Under the pieces are notes generated by a model. It saw only the letters and a list, made by a program, of their open reading frames with translations. It had not been told where the DNA came from and did no database searches. Both the position numbers and the translations under genes were made by a program. Positions 22,701 through 34,022 of a stretch of DNA of 64,000 nucleotides are shown one piece after another (the stretch's first letter is position 1; each line of letters opens with the position of its first letter). Source of the stretch: Saccharina japonica (taxonomy: Eukaryota > Sar > Phaeophyceae > Laminariales > Laminariaceae); contig MEHQ01004572.1 of the NCBI GenBank assembly GCA_008828725.1, positions 1-64,000 of the forward strand, in the 5' to 3' direction.

Positions 22701-25700
22701 TGCTGAGGGGCCGAGAGAGGGGCTGGGCGAGACTGTTTGATGTTTCATCTGTTATTGGCCCCGTTGTCGGAAGGGTAGGGTTTTTTTCGCGGTAGAAGAG
22801 GCGTGTACCTGTTAAGGCGCAAGGGCGCGATCGCCCGATGCCCTTTCTTGTTTTTTTTTGTGCGTTTTCGACCTTACGTTAGTCGCCCTACCGTTATGGC
22901 ACTGTGGTGGCAACCAATGCAGCGCCCCCCCCCCCGCCCCCCACCAGTCGGCCTTCCGTGCCGGCTCCCGTCGTGTTTGTATGACCGCTCGACCCTCTTT
23001 GCGCGTCTGGTCTCTCCTCCTCGTCCCCCCTGCCGCGATTCCCCCTATTGTCCTTCCTTTCTTCCTCTGACGATCCTCTTTTTTTCTTGTCTTCTTATCA
23101 TCATCCACCATCACGGTCACGATAATACCTGCTTCGTTACATATTAACGCTGCCCCCCTCCCGCCACCNNNNNNNNNNNNNNNNNNNNNNNNNNNNNNNN
23201 NNNNNNNNNNNNNNNNNNNNNNNNNNNNNNNNNNNNNNNNNNNNNNNNNNNNNNNNNNNNNNNNNNNNNNNNNNNNNNNNNNNNNNNNNNNNNNNNNNNN
23301 NNNNNNNNNNNNNNNNNNNNNNNNNNNNNNNNNNNNNNNNNNNNNNNNNNNNNNNNNNNNNNNNNNNNNNNNNNNNNNNNNNNNNNNNNNNNNNNNNNNN
23401 NNNNNNNNNNNNNNNNNNNNNNNNNNNNNNNNNNNNNNNNNNNNNNNNNNNNNNNNNNNNNNNNNNNNNNNNNNNNNNNNNNNNNNNNNNNNNNNNNNNN
23501 NNNNNNNNNNNNNNNNNNNNNNNNNNNNNNNNNCCCTCCCCCCCCCTGCCGCCGCCGCTGCTGCTCAAACGTCGACAGGCGGGACACGCGTTCTCGTTGG
23601 CGTTGTCTAGCGAGGGAGAGGTGTTTGGGTGGGGCCGAAACGACCAGGGGCAGCTGGGCTTGGGCGGAGGGCTGACGATGGACGTCTACGCTGCGGAGGT
23701 CCTGCCTCGGAGCATCGAAGCGCTGGCGGGGGAAAAGGTACCATGTTTCGCGCGCTGAACGCCAGCCACCCTGTTAGTTGTTTTCTGGTGGTGCTGCTAC
23801 GTAGTGCAAGTGCAAAGGCTGATGATGCAAATGCGCATGTATCGCATTGGTGTTTATCGTGTCGCGAACGCATTGTTATGTTTCCGCCTACTGCCGCCGA
23901 CCAACGGCGCTTTGTGTTTGCCATGAGCCATGAGGGTTTCGACTGAAGGAGGTGGCGACACCGGGGCGGCGACCGCGGTTGCAGCGGTGACAGCAGCGGG
24001 TGTAGCATCGGTAGCGACCCTGTTGTGTGCAGCAAGTTTGGTGTGATCCGCCGAGTTCATGGGCGCGCACAACTCCAAAGAGGGCCGCTCTCAGCCCGCC
24101 CTCGAAATCAGCCGTTTTTTTGTCTCTTCGATTCAAGCTCTGGCGACTGAGCGTAGCGCGTCCCGCATGCGTTACCAAGGGTTTCCTTGCGCCAGTTAGC
24201 GTGGCGGGGTGGTGCCGTCCGAACCAAACCCGATGCGCGGTCGGGGGGGGGAGGAGACGGGGTGAGACCCAAAACGTTTGAGACCCGGGGATTGGTGGCG
24301 ATGCGCGATGTGCTTATCTGTGTGCAAGACACCGATATGCGCATGTCATCCGCTCGATCATCCGCACAACCTGTTTACGTTTTGTTTCATATTCGTCGTT
24401 ATCATCGGCTTATTTTTTTGCTCGACCTCGCCACGTTCCTTTATATAAATACTCATGTTCCCCCCACCCTCCCTCGCTATTTCCTTTCCCCCTTTTGCTC
24501 GCTCCTTCCTTACCCTCCTCCGATCCTTCTACAAAATATCAACCCCTTTTGTTTTATGTTCGTTGTTTGTTGCGTTCTTTCCAATGTTGGCGACCGCTTT
24601 GTTGCGACGAACCTGATTGGACGGCTATTGGCACATCATTGGCACCAACCGACACACCAATAGGTAGTGTCCCTGGGAGCCGGCTACAACCACGCCACCG
24701 CCGTAACGGACAGCGGAAAGCTGTACATGTGGGGGATGAAGGTGAGATTGGCGTTACCTGACGTCCTACTCTCCTCTTCTTTCCCCCCCTCCTTCTGACA
24801 GAAACCCTACCCCCCCCCCTGTGTCATACGACTATGGTCATGCATGGCATGAGTACCCCCCCCCCCCCTTGTGTTGTTATCCCTCCCCGCCTCCGATTTT
24901 TTTGCGAAGGTTTTTCGCACGGCGCCCTGCCAGGCACTTGGCTTAACGCCGCGCCGCTTAGGTTCACTATTAAGAGTACTGTGTAAGTTTTCTTCTTTTT
25001 ACGAAGGGAAGGCGTACGCTTGGGCGACAACGGCCGGGGGCGCTGCTTTGTAATCTGGCGTGCTGATAATGCGCCCCCCCCTCGCATATACTTCAGTATG
25101 GTAAGGCACCCATGAGGCAGATACATAGTAATAATACCCATTGCTGTCTCTGGAAGTGGCCACACCAGAAACTAAATCAATTCATTGGAGGCTGTCGTCC
25201 ATATGCAAGTCCGCCTCAGAGGCGGTTCTTAGGAGGATGATGCAGCTCACCCTCCATGCGACTCGCCCAATACCTCACGGCGCTTCGCGCATGGTGCAAG
25301 CAATGTCTGCCTGGTTGGTGAAAACCCAACGTGCTCCGTCCCGGCATTGTAGGGATGCGAGGGTCCCCCCCCCCCCCCCCCCCCCCCCCGCCTCTCATTC
25401 GTCTACTACTGCTGCTGTAGTACATACGACACTGCTGTTCCGGCCGGTTTATGCTGTTCCGGCCGGTTTCACATATCGCACGTGCACAACTTGGAACACG
25501 GTTGCGTTCGTTCCCGTAGTACCTCAACCGCCCGTAGTGCCTTGACCGCTCGGCAATGATCAACATCTAATCAACATCAACGAACGTTCGATCAATGGTC
25601 AACGCCGTCTTTTTTTTTATTTCTCCCGTCTGCCACCTGCCTCGCGACAACAGCGGTCACTGGAGCCGGAGTGGATGTCCGTCCTGGACGGCCAGCGAGT

Positions 25701-27311
25701 CGTGCACGCCGCCTGCGGGAAGTGGTACACCGCCGCTATCACGGGTGGGTCCACATTTGTTTTTTTTCGTTTACAACAGCCCCCACGTTTTGTGAATACA
25801 ACCGACCCGTGCTTGCAACTAGAGTTGTAACATTTCTGCGGTAAGAGCACAAGTGTTATTACCGACTCCAAATTCCACTCCAAACCTGCGACGCTGACGC
25901 TTCTCTTTTACGAAGGATTATCAATGTGCTCACTTGTTTTTCCCTCCCGTATTGAGCGCCCTAATGTTGGTGGTGTCTCTATGTGGGGTAGGACCGGTGC
26001 TCCGTCTCGAAGGGATGCGTGGTCAATGGTCAAATGACTTAAGGCAAGCAACAAATTACTGTAGTACCCCCCCCCCCCCCCTCGCCAATTTAAGAGGCTG
26101 CAGCCCATAGCTATAAGCTGATATGGGAAAGTAACAAGGCGAGTTGGAACTAATGGTGGATAGCCGTAAGTGGAGTAAGTATGGAAGGATATAGGAAACC
26201 AAAAAGAGATGCTGGCCATAGAGAAATTTAGCGGATACAAGACAGAAGTAAAAGAAAGGATAGAAAGCAGGGAAAGGCTAACGCTAAGAAAGAAAATAGA
26301 AGGGGAAGAACACTTAGAGATATACGGGGGGTTGAGGGAAGGAATAGGGATGAAAAGGTATCTGCATGGCCCAATGGACTTCGCGAAAAAGCTGAAACTG
26401 CGATTTCGTGTAGGGGACCTGGACCTGCCAGAAAGAAGGAGGAGGTATACCAGTAGCCGGGAGGAGGAAGTAGATGCACAGATGTGCCCATGTGGCAAAG
26501 CCATAGAGAGTAGAATTCACATAGTGGGAGAATGTGAAAGGTATAAGGAGGAAAGGGATGTGCTAGAGGAGGAGATGAGGAAAATAGACGAGTGTGACAT
26601 AGAGCAGTTTGGTACACTAAATAGTAGCGAGAAAACGATCGCTATTTTAGGAGATAGATGGTGGCCACAGGCGGCGAAACAGGAAGGGGATAAGATTAGC
26701 AAAAAGTTTCTTTGTAATATATGTGAACACGCGTATGAGGGCCAAGTGTGCGAGGGTGTCTTTATCAGGGTTTCTAGAACGTTTGTCCGCTCTCGAAAGC
26801 CGAGCGGTGAGTCATATAGGTCAAATGTACTAGACGGAAAGCCAAATGAGTACCCCCTCCCCCCCTCGCCATGCGTGACATGAGTACACCCCCCCCGACG
26901 CCTCCCGTTCTGCCGCCCCCCTGCTAGCAATGTCTGCCTGGTCGGTGAAAACCCGACAGGCTACGTCCCGGCATTGTATACAGGGATGGGAGGGTCTATG
27001 GTCATACGACTGCGGCCATGCATGAATATGAAGTACCCCCTCCCCCCCCGCGCGCGCGCCCCCGGTCCGCCCTGCTCCCCCCGCCCCCTCCCCGATGACT
27101 TGATGATGCAGACACGGGAGCTTTGTATACGTTCGGATGGGGTAAATCGTACTGCCTTGGGGACGGGACGGGCGGGAAGTGTCAGAGCCGGGCGCAGCCG
27201 GAACGAGTGAAGCCCCTGACGCGCGCTGACGTCGCGCACGTCGCCTGCGGAACGACGCATATGGCCGCCTTGGTCAAGCCGCGCCCACCACAGAAGAAGC
27301 GGACAAAGTAG
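19773..27311 (+). CDS. RCC1-repeat protein, eight recognised exons
   Basis: Exons: 19773-19902, 20718-20862, 21971-22139, 22485-22655, 23579-23737, 24664-24741, 25654-25744 and 27112-27311 (TAG). All are GT-AG with agreeing phases; they sum to 1143 nt (380 residues). They code successive beta-propeller blades of the RCC1 family: KLLTFGSNNKKGTLGFG, GVAYSWGCGGSSWDGAGSLG, GEVWTCGRGEYGLCGNGG, GEVFGWGRNDQGQLGLGG, KLYMWGMK and ALYTFGWGKSYCLGDG, with the linking motifs CGSEFTAL, AGGSHTAFLTTD, AGHAFSLAL, AGYNHATAVTD and CGTTHMAALV. A basic tail (PRPPQKKRTK) ends the protein. Family members act as Ran exchange factors, ubiquitin-ligase parts or UVR8-like receptors; with no partner domain visible I cannot choose. 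The 5' end is missing. The assembly gap at 23169-23533 lies in an intron and could hide an exon, although the phases fit without one. The introns are loaded with repeats. Confidence 0.88.
20541..20641 (+). mobile_element. C-tailed short repeat, 3' copy
   Basis: It has the family's terminal 100 bases, from gattggtgaaaacctaacgt through gggatgcgagggtctatggt to cacgacatgagtac and a C run. It lies in the first recognised RCC1 intron. Confidence 0.75.
22156..22252. repeat. G-rich low-complexity tract
   Basis: A run of G followed by gagggag-type purine repeats in an RCC1 intron. The plus strand is nearly pure purine, so G-quadruplex or triplex formation is possible. Confidence 0.7.
23169..23533. 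other. Assembly gap (365 N)
   Basis: All bases are N. C-rich sequence lies on the right side and CT-rich sequence on the left. The gap falls in the RCC1 intron between exons ending at 22655 and starting at 23579. Confidence 1.
24823..24867 (+). mobile_element. C-tailed short repeat, terminal fragment
   Basis: It holds only tcatacgactatggtcatgc...atgagtac with a C run, in an RCC1 intron 220 bases upstream of the long copy at 25086. Confidence 0.6.
25086..25389 (+). mobile_element. C-tailed short repeat, long copy
   Basis: The inverted partner of 5669-5990, with shared blocks such as attgctgtctc, gaagtggccacacc, caagtccgcctca, gcgactcgcccaa and gcattgtagggatgcgaggg. This copy passes straight from gcgagggtc into about 20 C, so it lacks the last 45 bases of the family end. 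Confidence 0.78.
26085..26866 (+). mobile_element. LINE (non-LTR retrotransposon) 3' fragment
   Basis: An open frame from 26209 to 26883 codes the C-terminal part of a LINE ORF2. After a basic helical stretch comes MCPCGKAIESRIHIVGECER, a C-x-C-x(9)-H-x(4)-C pattern like the zinc knuckle downstream of the reverse transcriptase in R1/I/Jockey-type elements, then KEERDVLEEEMRKID and a Trp-containing end (GDRWWPQAA). The reverse transcriptase itself is absent, as expected from 5' truncation. The frame appears uninterrupted, so the insertion may be fairly recent. It ends in gccaaatgagtaccccct and C-rich sequence, the same terminal motif as the short C-tailed repeats nearby. It lies in the last RCC1 intron in the sense direction. 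Confidence 0.72.
26869..27049 (+). mobile_element. C-tailed short repeats, two adjacent pieces
   Basis: A terminal piece (26869-26897, gccatgcgtgacatgagtac then C) is followed by a longer copy (26923-27049) from gctagcaatgtctgcctggt to catgaatatgaagtac and C runs. The second piece ends about 60 bases before the last RCC1 exon. Confidence 0.7.
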
Positions 27312-29290
27312 AACGCTACTCGTACGTATAGTTTTGTTCCCTTTTTTTGTTCTTCCTTGTAGAAGGGCAGCTCTACCGGTTGGCATATCTATCGTAGATA
27401 TACAGAGTACCCGGCACGTGGGATGTGTCAGGCAGTCTGTATGCCGTGGCGGTCCTATACGAGCGTTTTTTTTCTTGTTGCTTCGTTTTTTGCCTTGCTT
27501 GTCTTCCCCTACGTACGTAGATTGAGTTGATGCAGTTGCTCGAGCGTGCGTGTGCGTGGAGTAAAAGTCTACGGGGTTGTGGTGTGTACCGTAGCTGCTT
27601 GCCGTGTTGTGCCGCCACTGCTGCTGCTTCCGCTTCCGCCCACGCTGGCTGCTCCTGCAGTACGTACAAACGATTCATCATGGTTCTTTTTGCTTGCTTA
27701 GTAATAGCACGGCTGGGATTATGTTGATTGGCCCTCTGGCGTACGTGCTGTGCCGTCGGCTACAATACTGCCTGCCGCTGTTTCTCCTTTCCGGAACAAT
27801 GTTCCCCAGAAATCAATTTGGCATTCCTGCCGTCGAGTTCCTGTAAGACCAGCAGTGCTTTTGGTGTTATTTTTCTTGTTGCCAGTACACACTCGCATCG
27901 AGTGTGCTTGCCGACCGTACAACCCAGGTCGCTAGTGGGCTTGTCGTTTGTTGAGTCCAGTCAGACACCGTGACGATGTGATTTGTTCCCGCCACTGGTA
28001 GCTGATGGGGGGGTGCACAGGCTATTCAGCTGTATAGCCGTATGTTGTGCTGAGGGCGATCGTTCACATGTGCGTGTCGTTCGTTGGACTGAAAACGTTT
28101 TTTTCGGGTTTCGTTCGGCTCTACGCCTGTTGGTCGAGCCGAGTGTGGTGGAAATTGACGGCGGTCGAGATGTGTTTTCCTTGTTGCGCGAATGAGTGTC
28201 GTGCTTTGCGTCCCGTGTGCTTGTTATGCGGGGTGTACTCTCGGCAGTTGTATGGCCGATGGGTGTGTACCACGATGAGCAGAACAACTACTTGTGCAGT
28301 CTTGTGAACAAGGTACGGGGCGAGCAAGAGAGCGCAAGAGCGGAATACGAAGCACAGCAGTGGGTGTAGCAAGCGAGCAAGCGGTAACGGAAGGAAGATA
28401 CCGCACACGGGCGTGTGACGTAACGGCGGCGAAAAATAGTTCCTGGGGGAAGCCAAGAAGTCCAAGAAGAGAGAACTTACTTGGTTTACGCAATGTTCAT
28501 TGCTCTGGTGAAACCGATCACTGGAAAATCTGGAGAATTTGGAGATTGATCTCCCTCGGGGAACCCGAAAAGACAAAAGCTTGAAGCAATCATGGGATCT
28601 TAATTCAACTTGTGCTAAGACGTCTTCAAAAGAATTGCAGATCTGCCGCAACATGTTCCGGTAACACTTCGGTCGACGCTGACCAAGACCCCGCCAGGAA
28701 AGCAGTATTTGGGCAATTCAGGAATCTTAATTTTGTGACTTTTTCTGAACAGCCCTCTCCATAAAAAGTGGTACATAATTGCTTAAGCGGAAGTCTGGAT
28801 GAGATCAACAATTCTTGACACGATACTGTTTCCATAATCATAGGCCGAAGACGTATGTATGTACCAGGTTATACTTTTTAGTTTTTAATGTTGAAATCGA
28901 CCGTCCCCCCAAAAGTACACTGCGGCGGGATTGGATGAAGTGCTATATTTACTTAGAGGGTTGTCATCTAGGCCAAGCCTTGCCGATTCTTGTTCGTGAC
29001 ACTTGGGACAAAACCTACCGCATACGAAAAACAGCCGAAACTCAAGCAAAAAAGAAGGCCGGCAATCAACCATGCCACGTTTTAGTGCATTTTCCTTGGA
29101 AACTTCTCACTAAAAAGTTGCTCTCTCCATGATTCCTCGCGAGAGCTTGCCAAACCCCATCCCTTCGTTCGTGCTGCAGACCTGTCCCATAGGCGGTACA
29201 ACAGGTAAAACCGCAAGCGCCGCGTTTTTCAAGCGGACTACGTAGCCGCACAAGATTCCGGCCATTTTCGGAGGACTTTTCTCTCAGCTT
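27312..29290. other. Intergenic, no recognised gene
   Basis: This is the 3' flank of the RCC1 gene and the start of a more A/T-rich tract. ORFs of 60-180 codons occur on both strands (for example 28121-28654 minus and 28815-29132 plus), but none has a recognisable domain, repeat or matching exon partner. Confidence 0.4.
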
Positions 29291-29429
29291 GTTGTGGTGA
29301 TCGCACGCAACCGAAACCCAGTCAATGGACTGCCATGGGGCGTGGCCAGGAAGCCCCTACTCGTAGTCGCGAGACTTCCCACGCGAGATCTCCCCAAAAC
29401 CAAAGACCCGTTTGAGGGCAGCGGCGTGC

Positions 29430-29583
29430 ACCACGGCGGCACTACTACTGGCGGAAATTCCAAATAGTGCGGCGTCCGAAGATAGCGCGAAACGTCCGTA
29501 ACATTCACTACACCTACGATGGGTACGCCACCAACGGCTGTATCGAAGTTGGGCACGCGGCCGACGGCTACAACGACAACTAA
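29430..29583 (+). repeat. Diverged copy of the end of the 35145-37030 inverted repeat
   Basis: The segment 29500-29583 matches 35142-35220 and, inverted, the region near 36980-37030. It shares actaca(c/a)ctatg, gggcacgc, a ctgtatcga core and acgcggcc. In frame it codes a short Tyr/Gly/Ala-rich end (YTYDGYATNGCIEVGHAADG) before a stop. Function is unknown. Confidence 0.55.
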
Positions 29584-29997
29584 ACCGCCGGTTTTCCTAA
29601 TTGAGAATTGCCTTTTCGATGAGAATGAAAATCGAAAATTTGGGTTTTGTATGGTAAGAGATGTACTTCCCTGACAGTCAAAATTTTACTCTGTAAACTG
29701 TTTTTAGTCTACGTACAAACGACGACGGCGAGTGTTCCGTGGACCCCTCGGTAGCTCAAAAGACGCTGGTTTCGATGGAATTCGGTGGAAGCGGTGGAAG
29801 ACGATGAGGACGAGGTATGCCAAAGCGCAGGAGATGATTGATGCAGGAACACATGTGTATTTTGAAGAGTACGCCGCAAAAACGACAAGATCTTCGACGG
29901 TTGCAGGAGGGAGCTTACAAAAGGTGATTCTCGAGTGAGTGCGTGTGTGATTTTGTTTAAAAAAAAACAAGTTGATATTAACGACAACTCTATTTTG

Positions 29998-30900
29998 AAG
30001 ATATTATGTAGGCATCACGCTGTCTATATCTAATAGATAGATCGATCTCTGGCCAATCCTGCGCAGCATTATAGAGCACAATATCAAGGAAGGTTGTTGT
30101 ATGAAAAGTATTATGAGGCAGTTGGTTAACAAGTGGATCATAAATAGGTAAGCTTGTATAATACGTAGTAAGAATGCGAAAACATTGGATAATAACAAAT
30201 AATGAGTTAATAAGCCCCCTATATACAGTAGTAATGAAACACATGCAGGTAGAGGGGTAGTACGTATATAAAGATGGGCATGTGCTGCTAACCTTGTTGC
30301 ATGTCATCGTGATGAAGTAAGAAGGAGGACTCAGGTGCCGAAGAACAGCCAGCACCTCCGTAAATTTTTTGGCGTGGTCGGAAAAACCACCAGAAAAGCT
30401 CGAGGGGATAACAATCCTGTCGGGGGAAGAAGATCGTGCTTGAAGTGTGCGTGGTATCCGAGACTGAGCAGAAGTTTGATGCAGCGATGTCTTGTAGAGA
30501 TCTTGATTACGAGCATGGAAACTCAGTCTTTCATCCTCGATGCAGCTGAAACGCTTCGATGAGGAATTCAGTAGCCAAAGGGCCGAGTTGTTGAAACCGT
30601 GGTTCAAGAAGAAGAAGCTGAGCAATCCACCTTGTGAGACACATTTATGGCCAGCGGTGCTCAGCAGGCTTGGAGACCACCCAGAGGAGCCACCGTGAAG
30701 GAAAAGTAGTGGGAAACACAACGGAAATAATCCAAGGATAGAAAAGTAATTCGTTCTGTAGTTCCGGTGATGGTAGTAGCCATGGAAGCCCTGTCGTGAG
30801 GCATTACATCTCTGCTTCTTGTGTCGACCGCGAACATTTCGGAAGAAGGTGCGTCCGGCGTAGAGAAAGCCAATAGCGAGGAAGTGTCGTTTGAGGCAGG
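29998..30900 (-). mobile_element. Helitron replication-protein fragment, decayed
   Basis: The minus frame at 30943-29990 contains landmarks of the Helitron helicase-like N domain in the right order: FPLCFPLLFLHGGSSGWSPS (compare YPLLFPxGxxGW), EDERLSFHARNQ, RIVIPSSFSGG (compare RIVLPSSFxGG) and YFITMTCN. The expected continuation (WPEI) appears as DWPEIDLSI after a stretch that starts gttagc and ends gcgcag, so a 240-base intron probably splits the motif. Upstream, the expected FQQ...LATEFLIEAF segment is in another frame, showing decay. The replication-initiator His motif and the helicase domains were not found. It is a rolling-circle DNA transposon remnant. Confidence 0.7.
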
Positions 30901-31524
30901 CCTGGCATCGCAGGGATAGGGGAGTCGGGAAGAAAGCATGCAAGAGTTAAGAGAACAATACGAAATATAACTCGGTCAATGGAAGACACCGACGGCAGCT
31001 GTTAAAATAAGTATACATGGCGAGGTGAAGATATTGAAAACTAATTATTAATAGATAGCTACGTATGTTATTTTGCGTGCACGTCATTTGAACGTCCCAA
31101 ATTTAACCTCAAACCTAGTTTTTTTTTCTGTTGTCCATAGCACGAGCTTGAACATGTGTGGCAGTGCAATTGGCTCGAAGGTCCAATGCAAACTTCTACG
31201 CGTGTGCTTGACTTGCAAGGAAACTTCGTCCAACTTGCATGCCGACTAGCAGTCACTCGAACAGACGCAGAGCAGGATGATTACAGCACGAAGTATGGAA
31301 CCAGAAAAAGTGCGAGAGTACGTGCGCAAGACTCACAACACACTTTTAAGTATGTCTACTGCCCGGATCAAGACACACCAAAAATATGAATAGGAAGCGG
31401 GAACACGTATTGTAGAGGAGACAACTAAAAAAACTAAAGAGGAAAAACTGATCAATAACGTAGTTGGTAAAAGTGCTAACTGCAGTCAGATATCAGTAGA
31501 GGTACAGTATATCCCGTACGCAAC

Positions 31525-31648
31525 TATTACGGGGAACCATAGTAAATGCTAGTAAATAGGACCTGCGGTGAACACAAAAAACCTGTACATTTACCAATTT
31601 TTACGAACAATATTTGGCCCTATGTACTATGGTCCCTTGAAATAGTAA
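31525..31648. mobile_element. MITE copy 2
   Basis: Same family as 4687-4799: ends read tattacggggaaccatagtaa and ctatgtactatggtccc. A short internal duplication (agtaaatgctagtaaat) lengthens the left terminus. It lies 33 bases before the 31681-32062 inverted repeat. Confidence 0.8.
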
Positions 31649-31680
31649 TAACTCGCAATCTCTGTACGCAGACAATACAC

Positions 31681-32062
31681 GGCTCCTCAAAACTATTTTT
31701 GTTCGTCGTTATTCTTGTGGTCTGGTCAGAACATACCACAACTCCCGTCTAGGTTCACACTCAAACGAGCAGTGGCTCTTGCACGACCCGTCTTGTTCCG
31801 GTTCCAAACTGGACGCTGTTGTCCTTCGCATCATCCTTGACGCTAATCGGACAGTTTCTCCTTGCGCCAGCCGTGTGTGTAAGGAGAAACTGTCCGAATA
31901 GCGCCAAGCATGATACGAAGGACACGAGTGTCAAGCTTGGAACCGGAACAAGACGGGTCGTGCAAGAGCCACTGCACGTTTGAATGTGAACCTAGACGGA
32001 AGTTGTGGTATTTTCTGACGAGACCACAAGATTGACGACGAAAAAAAATAGTTGTGAGGGAA
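31681..32062. repeat. Long inverted repeat A (arms about 183 bp, loop about 16 bp)
   Basis: The left arm 31681-31863 and right arm 31880-32062 are complementary over nearly their whole length, for example aaggagaaactgtccg with its complement beside the loop and ttgtggt at the outer part. Differences amount to roughly one base in ten. The left arm read plus and the right arm read minus can both be translated into matching peptides (LPSRFT, KRAVALARPVLFRFQ), so the arms probably derive from a coding sequence. An RNA from either strand would fold into a long hairpin. Confidence 0.88.
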
Positions 32063-32385
32063 GGCAGGCGAAAAAATAGCGTTTACAATGTGTGTGTGAA
32101 AAGGGGTAAATGTACGATTGACGTGCATAATAAGTAGGGTGAGTAGAATAACATGTGCATGATAAGGACAGAATAAGTGTCGGGTAGGAATTATGACGAC
32201 AGTTATTCAGTGGGTAGGTTATATGAACGTTGTATTTTCACTAAAGGTGTCAAAGTGTGGACAAGTTGCACGAATTATCGCATTATATACTGGATTGCTT
32301 TTGGTACAAGGACGGTACGATTATAACAAGCGCTACACATTGACAGATGACAATGAAATATGAACACTGCTGGAATGCAAAGAAA

Positions 32386-32558
32386 ATGGCACATCTCATG
32401 TCGAGCGCAGTTGAGTGACTTGAGCACATAAGTGTTAAGGTACTAGCCCTGAAGATTGTGGTAAAACGTCATGGCACATTTCATGTCGAGCGCAGTTGAG
32501 TGACTTGAGCACATAAGTGTTAAGGTATTAGCCCTGAAGATTGTGGTAAAATGTCAAG
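32386..32558. repeat. 85 bp tandem duplication
   Basis: Two adjacent units start atggcacat(c/t)tcatgtcgag and end ttgtggtaaaa(c/t)gtc. They differ at only about three positions, so the duplication is recent. Confidence 0.92.
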
Positions 32559-34022
32559 CACTATCGAATAACATATACTCTGGAACGGCGGAATAATGTA
32601 GACGGCCGGGTATACGGGCTGATGTGTCGAAACCATGTGTGTCCATGTGTGAAGGAAAACGACGAAGAGTATGCATTTATGTGATTCGACTTGTAATGAA
32701 AATGTTTATGCGGGTGGGCGGGTAGTTTGAAATGGCTATCCCATAACCCATATGTTGGAGTCGTCGTGTGTTGGTAATGTATGACATGTAGGCTGTCCTA
32801 ATATTGCTGCTAAAGGGTGGACTGCCACCTACCAAACAACTGGACGCGTAGCAGGTAATTACTCCATACGACACATGTTCGGAGGTACGTGTCACGAAAT
32901 GGCAACGACACTCGTGGTGCACCAAAAGTGACAGTAACTGCTGCGCGGCAGCAAGAGATAGTAACAGGGGAGTGATGACAGAATGTAGTTGCCACTAACA
33001 TGCAAGAGCAGGACCGGCAGCTAACGTGCCGTCACCGATGGTAGTAGAGGATGCTGTGGGGAGTCAGCTACGCAAATAAATGGATTTTACAGGCTGTGTA
33101 CGGAAGAGGGACGCGGATTCGTACAGGTTTGGAATAGTGCAGACGAACGAGATTATACAAAAACGGCGACACTCATAAGCATACACACAATCGTCTACGC
33201 GAAAGAAGATAGGCGGCGGAGAGTTAGTATGGTAGCCAGCGATAGACTTGAGAGAGAGCGAGGAAGCGATGTACTCTCCGGCATAAGTATGTATACAAAA
33301 GGTATACTTGAAGTATACGTCTACATAAGTATATACGAAGTATGATAAACTATACAAAAGTCTAACGTAGCGCTCGTATCTAGAGATACGAGCTGCACCT
33401 ATCATATACGAATACAGAAGTGGTCAAAGTAAAATGCGCCGTGTTTGAGGAAGAATAAACTGCTACCGCGTACTCTACAACTCTCCGATCCTTGACGGAA
33501 AATAAATTATCACCCCACATCTGCTTGAGCTGACCGTCTTCGACGCAAACCGCCGCGAAATTTGTACGGCAGTTATAGAAGCGCACGCCTTTTCCTAAGA
33601 GTCTACTCTTAGGTAATCCACCGCGGCTTTAACATTCTGCTAAAAAAAAGTGAAAGTTGAAATCAAGCAATAATATTTTGCGTACGCTTTTCGGAAACCC
33701 AGAATCAAGTAATATTCTGCGTGCACTTTTTTTAGTGCGATTTGGAAATTCTTGTAAATTTCAGTGCGATGGGCGAATCACCCCGCACACTAGAAACCCA
33801 CAACACGCACACACCCACCCGCATCACTCACGCGACAGGCATGCGACGACATACCTTCGATCTCGAGATAGACTCAGGCCACGACTAACCCACTTCGTAC
33901 CGGGCAAGGCAGCACGGCTGTGCTAATTACTTCAATCTATAGCTTGTGCCTGTCTGTGGCGCCGATTGCAACAACGGTTGTCTCCGTTTCAATACTTTAC
34001 CCTATATGCTTTATAACCAAAT
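32559..34022. other. A/T-rich region without a recognised gene
   Basis: Short ORFs occur on both strands, with none recognised. There is a local tataagtat/gtatac-rich stretch at 33280-33370 and a small palindrome cctaagagtctactcttagg at 33594-33613. Confidence 0.4.

Noticed and set aside
26228-26930. Minus-strand ORFs rich in Ser, Phe and Leu over the LINE
   Set aside because: They are shadows of the purine-rich sense frame, which has the zinc-knuckle pattern.
32386-32558. Tandem 85 bp units as a CRISPR array
   Set aside because: There are only two contiguous units with no spacers, in a eukaryotic context.
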